Source: Micromonospora yangpuensis
GTDB taxonomy: Bacteria > Actinomycetota > Actinomycetes > Mycobacteriales > Micromonosporaceae
DNA: 64,000 bases
Assembly: GCF_900091615.1 (NCBI RefSeq)
Contig: NZ_FMIA01000002.1
Span: 4,774,001 to 4,838,000 of the forward strand
Direction: 5' to 3'
Of this stretch, positions 10,138 to 17,962 are shown piece by piece. A program made the translations under genes and the position numbers. Below the pieces are notes generated by a model. It ran no database searches, was not told the DNA's origin, and saw only the letters and a program-made list of their open reading frames with translations. How positions within the stretch are numbered: the first letter of the stretch is position 1; each line of letters starts with the position of its first letter.

Positions 10138-10935
10138 TCAGGTCGGTTCGCGGACGGGGTGGGTGAGGAAGGGCAGGACCGCCGCCGGCAGCGCCGGGGC
10201 GTCCAGGATGTCGTAGTGGGTGAGACCGGGTAGCACCGCCAGCCGGGAGGCGGGCCGGTCGGCACCGTCCCAGCCACCGTCGCGGTGCCCGCCGCCGAGC
10301 AGTCCGAAGAACTCCGCCGCGTGCCCGACCGGGATCGAGTCGGCGTCGGCGAAGACCAGCAGCGTCGGGACCGTCAGGGCGGCCACCTCGGCCGACCAGT
10401 CGTACTCGCGACGCATCAGCTCACCCGAGCGGGCCCAGAGCCGGGGCCAGTCCTGCGGCCGGGGCGCGATCCGGGCGTACGTCTCGTGCGCCGGCGTACC
10501 CCGCATCCGCTCGCCGGTCCGCTCGTCCTGGGCGGCCATCGCGGCCAGCACCGCCGGGTACCACCCGCGCCGCCGGAACGGCGTCGACACCAGCACCAGC
10601 CGGCGGAGCAGCCGCGGGTGCTGGATCGCCAGCCGCAGCGCCACCGCACCGCCGAGCGAGTAGCCCAGCAGGTCGGTCTCGCCCAGATCGAGCTGCCCGA
10701 CCAGCGCGGCGACGTCGTCGGCCATCGTCTCGTACCGCAGCGGCCGGTCGGCGTCCGCCGTCCGGCCGTGCCCCGGCAGGTCCACCGCGACCAGCCGCCG
10801 GCGGGCCAGCAGGGCCGGCCGCAGCGCCGCGAAGGACTCCGTCGAGCCGAACCCACCGTGCAGCAGCACCAGCGGCCGGCCGCTGCCGGACACCTCGTAG
10901 TACAGCCGCACCCCGTTGACCTGCGCGTAGCCCAC
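10138..10935 (-). CDS. Alpha/beta hydrolase
   Basis: 265 aa from GTG at 10935 behind GGATGGAGGG. The alpha/beta hydrolase fold shows LVLLHGGFGSTESF (oxyanion loop), the nucleophile elbow GYSLGGA, VDLPGHGRT, the acidic residue in LLVFADADSIP and a late His in GLTHYDIL. That gives a complete Ser-Asp-His set. Substrate unknown; esterase or lactonase-like activity is typical. It lies near a second, unrelated hydrolase at 11622 on the same strand. The much longer frame upstream is a shadow of the next gene. Confidence 0.88.
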   Translation of the reverse strand: MGYAQVNGVRLYYEVSGSGRPLVLLHGGFGSTESFAALRPALLARRRLVAVDLPGHGRTADADRPLRYETMADDVAALVGQLDLGETDLLGYSLGGAVALRLAIQHPRLLRRLVLVSTPFRRRGWYPAVLAAMAAQDERTGERMRGTPAHETYARIAPRPQDWPRLWARSGELMRREYDWSAEVAALTVPTLLVFADADSIPVGHAAEFFGLLGGGHRDGGWDGADRPASRLAVLPGLTHYDILDAPALPAAVLPFLTHPVREPT

Positions 10936-11026
10936 GGACCCTCCATCCCGCCGCTTACGCTGCCCGACAGCGCGGCTGAGCACAGCGTGGCCGATCCAGC
11001 GGATTCGTGACCCGGTTCGGCCCGAG

Positions 11027-11587
11027 TCAGTCCCGCCGGGTGATCCCACTCGGGTCCAGCACGGCACGGGCGACGTCCACGAACGAGTCCCGGTGACTCG
11101 ACCGTTGTCCGATCGCGGCCAGGTGCCCGGCCCGTTCCCGTACCGCCAGCGGCTCGTCGCCCGGCTCCCCACCGCCGAGGCGACGCTGACCGGCGTACTC
11201 GGCGTTGACGCTGCGCACCACCGCCCCGGCGGCCTCGGCGACCCGCGCCGGCCCCTCCAGCAGCACCAGGTTGTACGCCTCGTCCAGCGCACGCAGCGCC
11301 GGATAGGGCCCGTCGTCGCCGGCCGCACCGGCCCCCAGCCAACCCCGGTCCAACCGCCGGTACGCCCGGTCGCAGGCGGCCAGGAACCCCACGTACGCGT
11401 CCCGGCGTACCTGCTCACGGCGCAGCGCGCGCTGCTCGGCGCGGTCCTCCCGGACGGCGGCGAGCTGCCCCGCGACCTGCCGGCGGACGGTCAGGGCGGT
11501 GACCAGGCCGGTGAGTCCGGCGGCGGTCAGCGTGGCTAGCGACGTGATCAGGGCGATGGCGACCGTGTCCGGCATGCCGTCCATCAT
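11027..11587 (-). CDS. Membrane-anchored hypothetical protein
   Basis: About 186 aa; the start could also be the ATG at 11575 (MPDTVAIALIT). One N-terminal hydrophobic helix (about residues 8-32) is followed by a charged coiled-coil-like stretch (REDRAEQRALRREQVRRDAY) and a helical domain. This layout, a single anchor plus a cytoplasmic helical region, is common among actinobacterial proteins of unknown function. It sits between two hydrolase genes on the same strand with small gaps but no obvious operon signal. No function can be assigned. Confidence 0.7.
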   Translation of the reverse strand: MMDGMPDTVAIALITSLATLTAAGLTGLVTALTVRRQVAGQLAAVREDRAEQRALRREQVRRDAYVGFLAACDRAYRRLDRGWLGAGAAGDDGPYPALRALDEAYNLVLLEGPARVAEAAGAVVRSVNAEYAGQRRLGGGEPGDEPLAVRERAGHLAAIGQRSSHRDSFVDVARAVLDPSGITRRD

Positions 11588-11621
11588 CGCCGGGGCGGGC
11601 GTGGTGATGTTCCGGCCGGGG

Positions 11622-12485
11622 TCACGCCGGGGCGGCCAGGAAGGCGCGTATCCGCTCGGTGACGGCCGGCCAGTCCGGGCCGTACTCGTAGAAGTGGTGG
11701 TGGGCCCGGCTTTCCAGCAGCTCGGCCCGGCGGATCCCGGCGACCAGGGCCTCGGCGTGCGCGAACGGCGCCCCGGCGTCGTGCCGGCTGGCGACCACCA
11801 GCGTCGGCTGGCCGACCTGGGCGGTGAGATCCGGGTGGGGTCGCAGGTCGTTGCGGAAGCCGGTGCCGGAGCGCATCCGGGAGAAGAGCCAGACCAACCG
11901 GGTACGCTGCTCGGCGCTCAATCCGGCCAGCACCTGCCCCGGCGGCAGGGTGGAGAGGCCGCGGAACAGTTGCCGCAGCCCCGCGTCCGGGGCCAGGCGC
12001 AGCAGGGCCCGCATCCCGCCCCAGGTCAGGCCCTCGGTGTACGGCGAGAACAGCAGACCCGCCAACAGCCGGGTACGCCGGTCCGGATAGGGCAGCGGAC
12101 CCAGCGCGCCCTGCGTGATCAGCCGCTCGACCAGGGCCGGATGGCGGGCGGCCAGGGCCACCGCGGTCGGCCCGCCGGCGGAGATCCCCACCACCGCGGC
12201 GACCCGCCCGATCCGCAGGTGCCGGCACAGGTCGGCGAGCACGTCGGCGAAGCCGGTGACGCTGGTGCCGGTGGTCAGCGGCGTGTGGCCGTACCCGGGA
12301 CGCGAGGGTGCCAGCACGGTGAGGTCCGCCTCGGCGTACAGCCGCTCGTCCAGGGCCAGACCGGCCCGCAGGTGCCCGCCGTGCACCACCACGACGACGG
12401 CGTCCCCACGCCGGTCCAGCCGGTACTCCACCGGGCCGGCCGGTAGGTGCGCGATGCTCGTCGGATATTCGGTCGTCGATGCCAC
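11622..12485 (-). CDS. Alpha/beta hydrolase
   Basis: About 287 aa from GTG at 12485 (another GTG is immediately upstream). It has VVVVHGGHLRAGLALDE, VLAPSRPGYGHTPL and the elbow VGISAGGPTAVALAARHP. An acidic residue follows TLVVASRHD and the late His is in HHHFYEYGPDWP. The nucleophile is thus Ser in GISAGG. It resembles generic hydrolases of the MhpC type; substrate unknown. There is no good ribosome site, so the exact start is uncertain. It is on the same strand as the unknown at 11027, 34 bp away. Confidence 0.85.
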   Translation of the reverse strand: MASTTEYPTSIAHLPAGPVEYRLDRRGDAVVVVVHGGHLRAGLALDERLYAEADLTVLAPSRPGYGHTPLTTGTSVTGFADVLADLCRHLRIGRVAAVVGISAGGPTAVALAARHPALVERLITQGALGPLPYPDRRTRLLAGLLFSPYTEGLTWGGMRALLRLAPDAGLRQLFRGLSTLPPGQVLAGLSAEQRTRLVWLFSRMRSGTGFRNDLRPHPDLTAQVGQPTLVVASRHDAGAPFAHAEALVAGIRRAELLESRAHHHFYEYGPDWPAVTERIRAFLAAPA

Positions 12486-12531
12486 CACCCGCCAAGAGTA
12501 GAAGCCCGGACGCGCCAGCGGGTGCCCGCTT

Positions 12532-13041
12532 CTACTCCCCGAGCGGGCCGCCTGCCAACTCGACCACGATGTCCAGGTGACCGACGTGGCGGGCGTACTC
12601 CTGGACGAGATGGAACAGCACCCGCTCCAGCGGCGGCGGCTCGGCACCGTCCCACCGGGGGCTCGGCGCGCCGACCGTGGACAGGTCGTGGGACAACACC
12701 ACGGTACGGGTGTGCGCCCCCTGCCTGCGGAGCGCGTCCAGCAACTCCTGCCGGGTCTCCGTCGGTACGACGTGCCAGCGTTGCCCGTGGCGGTCGCCCC
12801 ACGGGTCGCCGACGTCGCGGCCCTGGAATCCCCACTCGATCCAGCGCAGTTCCACGTACCGCAGGTGTTTGACCAGCTCCAACGGGGTCCAGCCGGACGG
12901 CAGCCGACTGCCGCGCAGCTCTGCCTCGGGTAGCGCGGCCACCTTGGCCACTACCTGCTCGCGGAAGTAGTCCAGGTACCGCACGAAGACCTCGGCACGC
13001 CCGGCGGCCGGGCCCGTCGGCTCGGGGAACGGCAACGTCAT
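12532..13041 (-). CDS. DinB/DUF664 family protein
   Basis: 169 aa from ATG at 13041. Like the protein at 5105 it has the DUF664 arrangement: LELVKHLRYVELRWIEWGFQG and VLFHLVQEYARHVGHLDIVVE, which provide the metal-site histidines. Family members are probably thiol-dependent transferases or stress proteins; the substrate is unknown. It is upstream of the alpha/beta hydrolase at 11622 on the same strand (46 bp gap), so co-transcription is possible. The start begins MTLPFPEPTGPAAGRAEVFVR; the longer frame runs through a repeat and the tRNA and is not coding. Confidence 0.87.
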   Translation of the reverse strand: MTLPFPEPTGPAAGRAEVFVRYLDYFREQVVAKVAALPEAELRGSRLPSGWTPLELVKHLRYVELRWIEWGFQGRDVGDPWGDRHGQRWHVVPTETRQELLDALRRQGAHTRTVVLSHDLSTVGAPSPRWDGAEPPPLERVLFHLVQEYARHVGHLDIVVELAGGPLGE

Positions 13042-13119
13042 CCGCCCATTGTCCCCGCGCTCACGGGTCTGCCGCTGATACCCCCGGGCCCGCGCGGCTG
13101 CCGAGCGGCCGGTCCGAGT

Positions 13120-13172
13120 GTGAGAGGGGTCCCCTGCTATACCGAAAGCGTTAAGAAGGGGCCCTTCCTTAC
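13120..13172 (+). repeat. Dispersed hairpin repeat, single unit (copy 2)
   Basis: A 53-bp unit beginning GTGAGAGGGG, with core TACCGAAAGCGTTAA and ending GGGGCCCTTCCTTAC. It sits directly downstream of leftward tRNA-Val and upstream of the DinB gene, where it could end tRNA transcription. Confidence 0.88.
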
Positions 13173-13175
13173 CGG

Positions 13176-13247
13176 TGGGCGCGGCAGGTTTCGAACCTGC
13201 GACCCCTCGCTTGTAAGGCGAGTGCTCTCCCACTGAGCTACGCGCCC
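13176..13247 (-). tRNA. tRNA-Val (anticodon TAC)
   Basis: Read on the minus strand, 72 nt fold into a complete cloverleaf. The acceptor stem is GGGCGCG/CGCGCCC with discriminator A. The D arm is GCTCAGTGGGAGAGC, the anticodon stem CTCGC/GCGAG with loop CTTACAA, and the T arm GCAGGTTCGAAACCTGC. The anticodon TAC reads valine GTA codons. CCA is not fully encoded (ACC follows). Confidence 0.96.
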
Positions 13248-13321
13248 GGTACGCCCCGCCCCGTACGGCGGGCCGGTGGCTGGTCAGCTTACCTGCCGGC
13301 CACCGGCCCGGTCGAACGGGA

Positions 13322-13789
13322 TCAGGCGGCGGTGGCCTCCGCCAGGGCCTTGCGCCAGCCCTGCTGGTCACGGGCCTCACCGGGCATGTTCATCTCGGCG
13401 AACCGGACCACGCCTGCCTTGTCGATCACGAAGGTGCCCCGGTTGGCGATCCCGGCGACCTCGTTGAAGACCTGGTACGCCTGGGCGACCGCCCCGTGCG
13501 GCCAGAAGTCGGCGAGCAGCGGGAACTGGTAGCCCTCCTTCTCGGCCCAGACCTTGTGGGTGTAGACCGAGTCGACGCTGACGGTGAGCACCTGGACATC
13601 GTCGTTGACGTACTCGTTGAGGTTGTCCCGCACCTCGCAGAGCTCACCCGAGCAGACGCCGGTGAAGGCGAGGGGGTAGAAGACGAGCAGAACGGTCCGC
13701 TTGCCCCGGAAGTCCGACAGCCGGACCTCCTGGTTGTTCTGGTCCTTCAGCACGAAGTCCGGCGCCTCGGCGCCCACCTCGATCGGCAT
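13322..13789 (-). CDS. Peroxiredoxin (AhpE-like)
   Basis: 155 aa from ATG at 13789 behind AGGGAG. The thioredoxin-fold peroxidase motif is YPLAFTGVCSGELC; Cys46 is the expected peroxidatic residue. FWPHGAVAQAYQVFNEVAGIANRGTF is close to mycobacterial AhpE. It should reduce peroxides and peroxynitrite in the cytoplasm. Unlike the classical 1-Cys AhpE pattern, a second cysteine lies five residues on (Cys51), the C-x4-C spacing of BCP-type atypical 2-Cys enzymes, so it may self-resolve. It shares a strand with the DUF3052 gene 64 bp upstream. Confidence 0.92.
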   Translation of the reverse strand: MPIEVGAEAPDFVLKDQNNQEVRLSDFRGKRTVLLVFYPLAFTGVCSGELCEVRDNLNEYVNDDVQVLTVSVDSVYTHKVWAEKEGYQFPLLADFWPHGAVAQAYQVFNEVAGIANRGTFVIDKAGVVRFAEMNMPGEARDQQGWRKALAEATAA

Positions 13790-13853
13790 GCCATCTCCCT
13801 GGGGGTTGTTCACGGTGAACCACGCCCGCCACCGATGGTGGCGGCCGGGGGTC

Positions 13854-14291
13854 CTACTTCTTGGCCTTGGCGCCGCGACGCAGCACGAGGCGGGCGCCGC
13901 TCCAGTCGCGGCCGGCGCTGATGGTCGAGGTCTGCTGCAGGCCGGCGGTCTGCGCGGACTCGGCCACCTCGCTGGGCTCGACGTGCCCGTCCCGGCCGGC
14001 CTTGGGCGTCAACAGCCACACCACGCCGTTGTCGGCCAGCGGGCCGAGGGCGTCGACGAGCAGTTCGAAGAGGTCACCGTCGCCGTCGCGATACCACACC
14101 AGTACGGCGTCGACCACCTCGTCGGTGTCCTCGTCGACCAGTTCTCCACAGCGGTCGGTAAGGACGTCGCGGAGATCCTGGTCGACGTCATCGTCGTACC
14201 CCATCTCCATGACGACCATCCCCGGTTCGATCCCGAACCGGTCCGCCAGGCTGCGTACCCCGTCGGCGGCCTGACCAGCGGTCGCGCTCAC
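13854..14291 (-). CDS. DUF3052 family protein
   Basis: 145 aa from GTG at 14291, with GAGGAGG nine bases upstream. SATAGQAADGVRSLADRFGIEPG and EMGYDDDVDQDLRD are hallmark sequences of the actinobacterial DUF3052 family. The acidic middle (DEDTDEVVDAVLVWYRDGDGDLFELLVDA) and WLLTPKAGRDGHVEPSEVAE are also characteristic. The tail is basic (RRGAKAKK). The protein is soluble and of unknown function; members are widely conserved in actinobacteria. A longer frame with ATG upstream is possible but lacks the family start. It lies between the peroxiredoxin and the E1 gene. Confidence 0.9.
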   Translation of the reverse strand: MSATAGQAADGVRSLADRFGIEPGMVVMEMGYDDDVDQDLRDVLTDRCGELVDEDTDEVVDAVLVWYRDGDGDLFELLVDALGPLADNGVVWLLTPKAGRDGHVEPSEVAESAQTAGLQQTSTISAGRDWSGARLVLRRGAKAKK

Positions 14292-14401
14292 TGTCGCGTG
14301 CCTCCTCATCTCGTGCTGGGCGGCGTCGCTCATGACGCCGTCAGGGCAAGTCCACACACTTGTGCCGCCGCGCGCAAGTGGCGCACCGGGTGGAACGGAA
14401 T

Positions 14402-17400
14402 TTACCGCGCCAGCAGCGTACGGGCACCCTGGGTGATGGCATCCTCGGACACCAACACCCGGCCAGCCGCCGGACCTAGCGGGACAAAAGAGTCAACTGC
14501 TGCTACTCTTCGCGCGGCACCCACATATCCGGCATCGACCAGGGCGGCGATCACCCCCTCACCGACCCCACCGGAGCGCCTGGTCTCGTCCACGACCAGC
14601 ACCCGACCGGTCGCCGAGGCCTCCCGGATGAGATCGGCCACCGGCAGCGGAGCCAGCCACCGCAGGTCCACCACGCGGGTGCCGATCCCCTCGTCGGCCA
14701 GTGCCGACGCCGCCCGCAGCGACATCCACACTCCGTTACCGAACGTGATGATGGTGACATCCTCGGCGGAGCCGACCCCGTACACCCGGGCCCGCCCGAC
14801 CGGGACGTGCCCGCCGGCCCACCGGCCCGGCTCGGCGTACTCCCCGAGCCACTCGCCGTCGCCCTCGGCGTACAGGTCGCGGGCGTGGTACAGCGCGGCC
14901 GGCTCCAGGAACACGCAGACGCTGCCGTCCACCGCCGCGCTGGCCAGGCACGTCCGCAGCATGGGCGCGGCATCGTCCGGCCGTGCCGGCACCGCGATCA
15001 CCAGACCCGGCACATCCCGGAGTACGGCCACCGAGTTGTCGTCGTGCACCGGGCCACCGAGCCCGTCCGGCGTCGCCAGCCCGGCCACCCGCACCACCAT
15101 CGGATTGCGGAACGCGCCGGAGGAGAGGAACTGCAGGCCGGCCGCCTCGCCCCGCAACTGGTCCTCGGCGTGGTGCAGGTACGCCAGATACCGGATCTCC
15201 GGCACCGGCAGCATCCCGGCCAGGCCGGCACCGAGGGCCAGGCCGAGGATCGAGGTCTCGTCGAGCAACGTGTCGAAGACCCGGGCCGGACCGAACCGGT
15301 CCCGCAGCCCCTCGGTCACCCCGTTCACCCCGCCCCGCGCCGCCACGTCGACCCCGAAGACCGCCGCGCCGGAATGGTCCAGCAGCCCGTCGGTGAGCGC
15401 CGCGTTGATGCTCTGCGCCAGGGTGAGCGGGCCGGCCAGCTCGGGCGGCTTGCCCCCGAACGCCTCCGCCCGGACCGCCGCCGCCGGACCGGCCGCCCGC
15501 GCCGCCGCGTCGGCCACCGCCCGGGCGACCCGCGCCGGCCGGCGGGGGGCCAGCGCCGCGAGCACCTCGACCGGCTCGGCCAGCTTCGGTTCGCCGATGG
15601 CCTCCTCGGCCAGCCGACGCACCTGCCAGCCCGCCTCGTCGTACCGGGACAGCAGCTCCTCACCGGTGACGAAGCCGGCCGACACCAGCGACTGAGCGGT
15701 GGCCAGCACCGGATCGCGCTCGCCGGCCACGGTGTCGTACTCGTTGCGGGCCTCCTGGCGGTCCCACAGCCGTACCGTGCTCAGGTGCAGCACGGCGGGC
15801 CGCCGGTGGCGTCGTACCCAGGCCTGCGCCTCGGCCGCCACCCGGTACGTCCCCACCAGGTCACCACCGTCGGCGGCGAAGTACCGGATGCCGGGGCGCG
15901 ACCGCAACGCCTGCGTCACCCAGCCCTCGGGTGAACCGAGGCCGTTGTCCTCACAGACGAAGAGCACCGGGATCCGCAGCCCGGTGTGGTCACACCAACC
16001 GGCCGCGTTGAACGCCGCAGTGGCATTGGCATGGTTCACCGAGGCGTCGCCGAACGAGCAGACCACGATGGCGTCGGCCGGCCAACCCGACCGCTGCGCC
16101 CGGTCGGCGTCCTCGGCGGTGTCGGGGACGTCGAGGCGGCGCAGCCGTTCCAGGGCCAGCCCCAGCCCGACCGCCCGGGGCAGGTACGAGCCGGCCGTGC
16201 TCGTCGTCGGCACGACGGCCAGATCGGCCCGGCCGAACACCTTGTGCCGCCCCCCGGCGAGCGGCTCCCGCGCCGAGGCCACCATGCCCCGCAGGACGTC
16301 CCGCGCCGCGTCGAGGTACCCGTCCCCGATCGGCCGAGCCCGCACCGAGGCTGCCCCACCCGGCTCCCCCACCGCCGCCGCGTCGGTACCGGCGAACCCA
16401 TCCACCGGACCACCACCGGCCGCCGCATGGGTGCCGGTGGCCGCACCCGTGCCGGTCGGCGCATGGGTACCGGCCGCCGCATGGGTACCGGTCGGCGCAC
16501 CCGTGCCGATCGGCGCATGGGTGCCGGTCGGCGCATGCATGCCGGTGGGCGTATGGGTGCCGGTCGTCCCACCCGTGCCGGTCGGCGCATGGGTGCCGGT
16601 CGGCGCACCCTCGGGCGTACCCGGATTCTGGTCCGGCCTCGGGCCGCCGCGGGCGTCGGGACGTTGGTCGGTCCCCTGGCCACCGGGGGCGCCCGGAAGT
16701 TGGTCCGCGACCGGGTCGCCGGAGGTGGCCGTAGGTTGGTCGGTGAACGGTCCGGCCCGGTTGGTGAACGGTTGGCCGGCAGCCAGGCCTTTGCCCGAAC
16801 CCGGGCCGGCAGCCAGGTCGTTGCTCGAACCCGAATCCGGGACAGCGGTCGCCGGGGGGATCGCGCCCGAGGTGGCGTGCGGGGTCGCGGTGGCGTGCGG
16901 GGTCGCGGTGGCGTGGCCGGCGGGGTCGTCCGCAGCCCGGGTGACGCGGTCGTCGTCGTCCGCAGCCCGGGTGACGCGGTCGTCCGCGGCCCGGTTGACG
17001 CGGTCGTCCGCAGCCCGGGTGACGCGGTCGTCCGCAGCCGGCAGGGCGGGGGCGTTCGCGGCCGGCCGGGTGGAGGCGTTCGCGGTCGGCCGGGTGGAGG
17101 CGTTCGTGGTCTGGGCCGCGCGGACGCAGTAGAACGCGCCGGAGCGGTGGTGCAGCAGCGCGGGGTCGGTGGGGCGCAGCGCGGCGGCCACCGCGGCGTT
17201 GCCCTCGTGCCCGGCCGAGGCGATCGTGTAGAAGCCCTCCCCGAAGCCGTGCAGCCACCGGCCGGCAAGATCCAGTTGCCGGCTGACGACCTGCGCGTCG
17301 AACAGGTCGAGTGCCCAGGCTCCGGTCAGTACCGCCTCGGTCTGTCCGTCGGCGGAGGCCGGTTCGGGGACGGTCTGCCCGTCAACGGAGGCCGGATCGG

Positions 17401-17716
17401 GGACGGTCCGCCCGTCAACGCAGGCCGGATCCGGCGCGGGCCGCCCGTCGGCGGAGGCCGGATCCGGCGCGGGCCGCCCGTCGGCGGAGGCCGGGTCGGG
17501 GGCCGGTGGGGTTTGTCCGTTGACGGGCGCCACGTCAGGGGCAGGTGCCGGAGCGGGCCGCCGGTCGGCCGGCTCCGGATCGGTCCCGGTACCCGGTCCC
17601 GTGGCCTTTCGGAGCGGCTCACCCAGGTCACGTCGTTGCTGCGGGGCGGTGAGCGCGGCCAACGCCTCCCGGAACCGCTCGTCGAGATCTTGCGGGATGG
17701 TCACGTCGGACAGCAT
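14402..17716 (-). CDS. Fused 2-oxoacid dehydrogenase E1 (alpha+beta) with repeat-rich insertion
   Basis: 1104 aa. The thiamine diphosphate E1 alpha part is split. The N-terminal start of the fold ([39 protein letters not shown]) is separated from its continuation ([38 protein letters not shown]) by about 250 residues of low complexity. The E1 beta/transketolase C-terminal part follows ([46 protein letters not shown]). It probably decarboxylates a branched-chain or related 2-oxo acid. No E2 or E3 gene is adjacent. The insertion (about residues 200-455) and an N-terminal array (about 47-127) are in-frame tandem repeats. The TPP-binding GD...N residues are intact, so activity is plausible. Confidence 0.85.
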   Translation of the reverse strand: MLSDVTIPQDLDERFREALAALTAPQQRRDLGEPLRKATGPGTGTDPEPADRRPAPAPAPDVAPVNGQTPPAPDPASADGRPAPDPASADGRPAPDPACVDGRTVPDPASVDGQTVPEPASADGQTEAVLTGAWALDLFDAQVVSRQLDLAGRWLHGFGEGFYTIASAGHEGNAAVAAALRPTDPALLHHRSGAFYCVRAAQTTNASTRPTANASTRPAANAPALPAADDRVTRAADDRVNRAADDRVTRAADDDDRVTRAADDPAGHATATPHATATPHATSGAIPPATAVPDSGSSNDLAAGPGSGKGLAAGQPFTNRAGPFTDQPTATSGDPVADQLPGAPGGQGTDQRPDARGGPRPDQNPGTPEGAPTGTHAPTGTGGTTGTHTPTGMHAPTGTHAPIGTGAPTGTHAAAGTHAPTGTGAATGTHAAAGGGPVDGFAGTDAAAVGEPGGAASVRARPIGDGYLDAARDVLRGMVASAREPLAGGRHKVFGRADLAVVPTTSTAGSYLPRAVGLGLALERLRRLDVPDTAEDADRAQRSGWPADAIVVCSFGDASVNHANATAAFNAAGWCDHTGLRIPVLFVCEDNGLGSPEGWVTQALRSRPGIRYFAADGGDLVGTYRVAAEAQAWVRRHRRPAVLHLSTVRLWDRQEARNEYDTVAGERDPVLATAQSLVSAGFVTGEELLSRYDEAGWQVRRLAEEAIGEPKLAEPVEVLAALAPRRPARVARAVADAAARAAGPAAAVRAEAFGGKPPELAGPLTLAQSINAALTDGLLDHSGAAVFGVDVAARGGVNGVTEGLRDRFGPARVFDTLLDETSILGLALGAGLAGMLPVPEIRYLAYLHHAEDQLRGEAAGLQFLSSGAFRNPMVVRVAGLATPDGLGGPVHDDNSVAVLRDVPGLVIAVPARPDDAAPMLRTCLASAAVDGSVCVFLEPAALYHARDLYAEGDGEWLGEYAEPGRWAGGHVPVGRARVYGVGSAEDVTIITFGNGVWMSLRAASALADEGIGTRVVDLRWLAPLPVADLIREASATGRVLVVDETRRSGGVGEGVIAALVDAGYVGAARRVAAVDSFVPLGPAAGRVLVSEDAITQGARTLLAR
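16350..17110 (-). repeat. In-frame tandem repeats inside E1 gene (two arrays)
   Basis: About 16420-16620 holds ~18-bp units around GTGCCGGTCGGCGCATG (translated Gly-Thr-His-Ala-Pro-Thr repeats). About 16925-17040 holds 24-bp units around CGGTCGTCCGCAGCCCGG (Ala-Ala-Asp-Asp-Arg-Val-Thr-Arg). Unit lengths are multiples of three, so the frame stays open. Confidence 0.85.
17336..17510 (-). repeat. 33-bp in-frame tandem repeat in E1 N-terminus
   Basis: Five diverged copies of a 33-bp unit translate to an 11-residue [10 protein letters not shown] repeat near the E1 N-terminus. Confidence 0.85.
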
Positions 17717-17764
17717 TACCGATACTGACCCGCCCCGCCCACTCAGACACGTTCCCCCCTACCG

Positions 17765-17812
17765 CTTTGGGGAGGTCTGTGGTCGCCATGGCGACCACAG
17801 ACCTCCCCAAAG
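17765..17812. repeat. Perfect 48-bp palindrome
   Basis: CTTTGGGGAGGTCTGTGGTC followed by GCCATGGC and the exact reverse complement of the first 20 bases. Both arms match over the full 48 bp with no loop. It lies between the divergent starts of the E1 gene and phoD, so it is not a terminator of either. It is 33 bp from a dispersed repeat copy. Confidence 0.95.
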
Positions 17813-17845
17813 TGCAGCCACCCTCGTCGATGGGTGGATCAGGGG

Positions 17846-17897
17846 GTGAGAGGGGTCCCCTGTTCGACAAAAAGCGATAAGAGGGGGCCCTTCCTTT
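17846..17897 (+). repeat. Dispersed hairpin repeat, single unit (copy 3, diverged)
   Basis: Starts GTGAGAGGGGTCCCC, with a diverged core (GACAAAAAGCGATAA) and ending GGGGGCCCTTCCTTTC. It lies in the divergent gap before phoD. Confidence 0.8.
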
Positions 17898-17962
17898 CAC
17901 CTTGGGTTCATGGGGGGCGCGGAGGGTGGGGGGAGGTTTGAAGGGGACTTTGGGGAGGAAAT

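Noticed and set aside
16350..17110. Regular short repeats that look like a CRISPR array
   Set aside because: Units are contiguous with no unique spacers, lie in frame inside a coding gene, and no cas gene is near.
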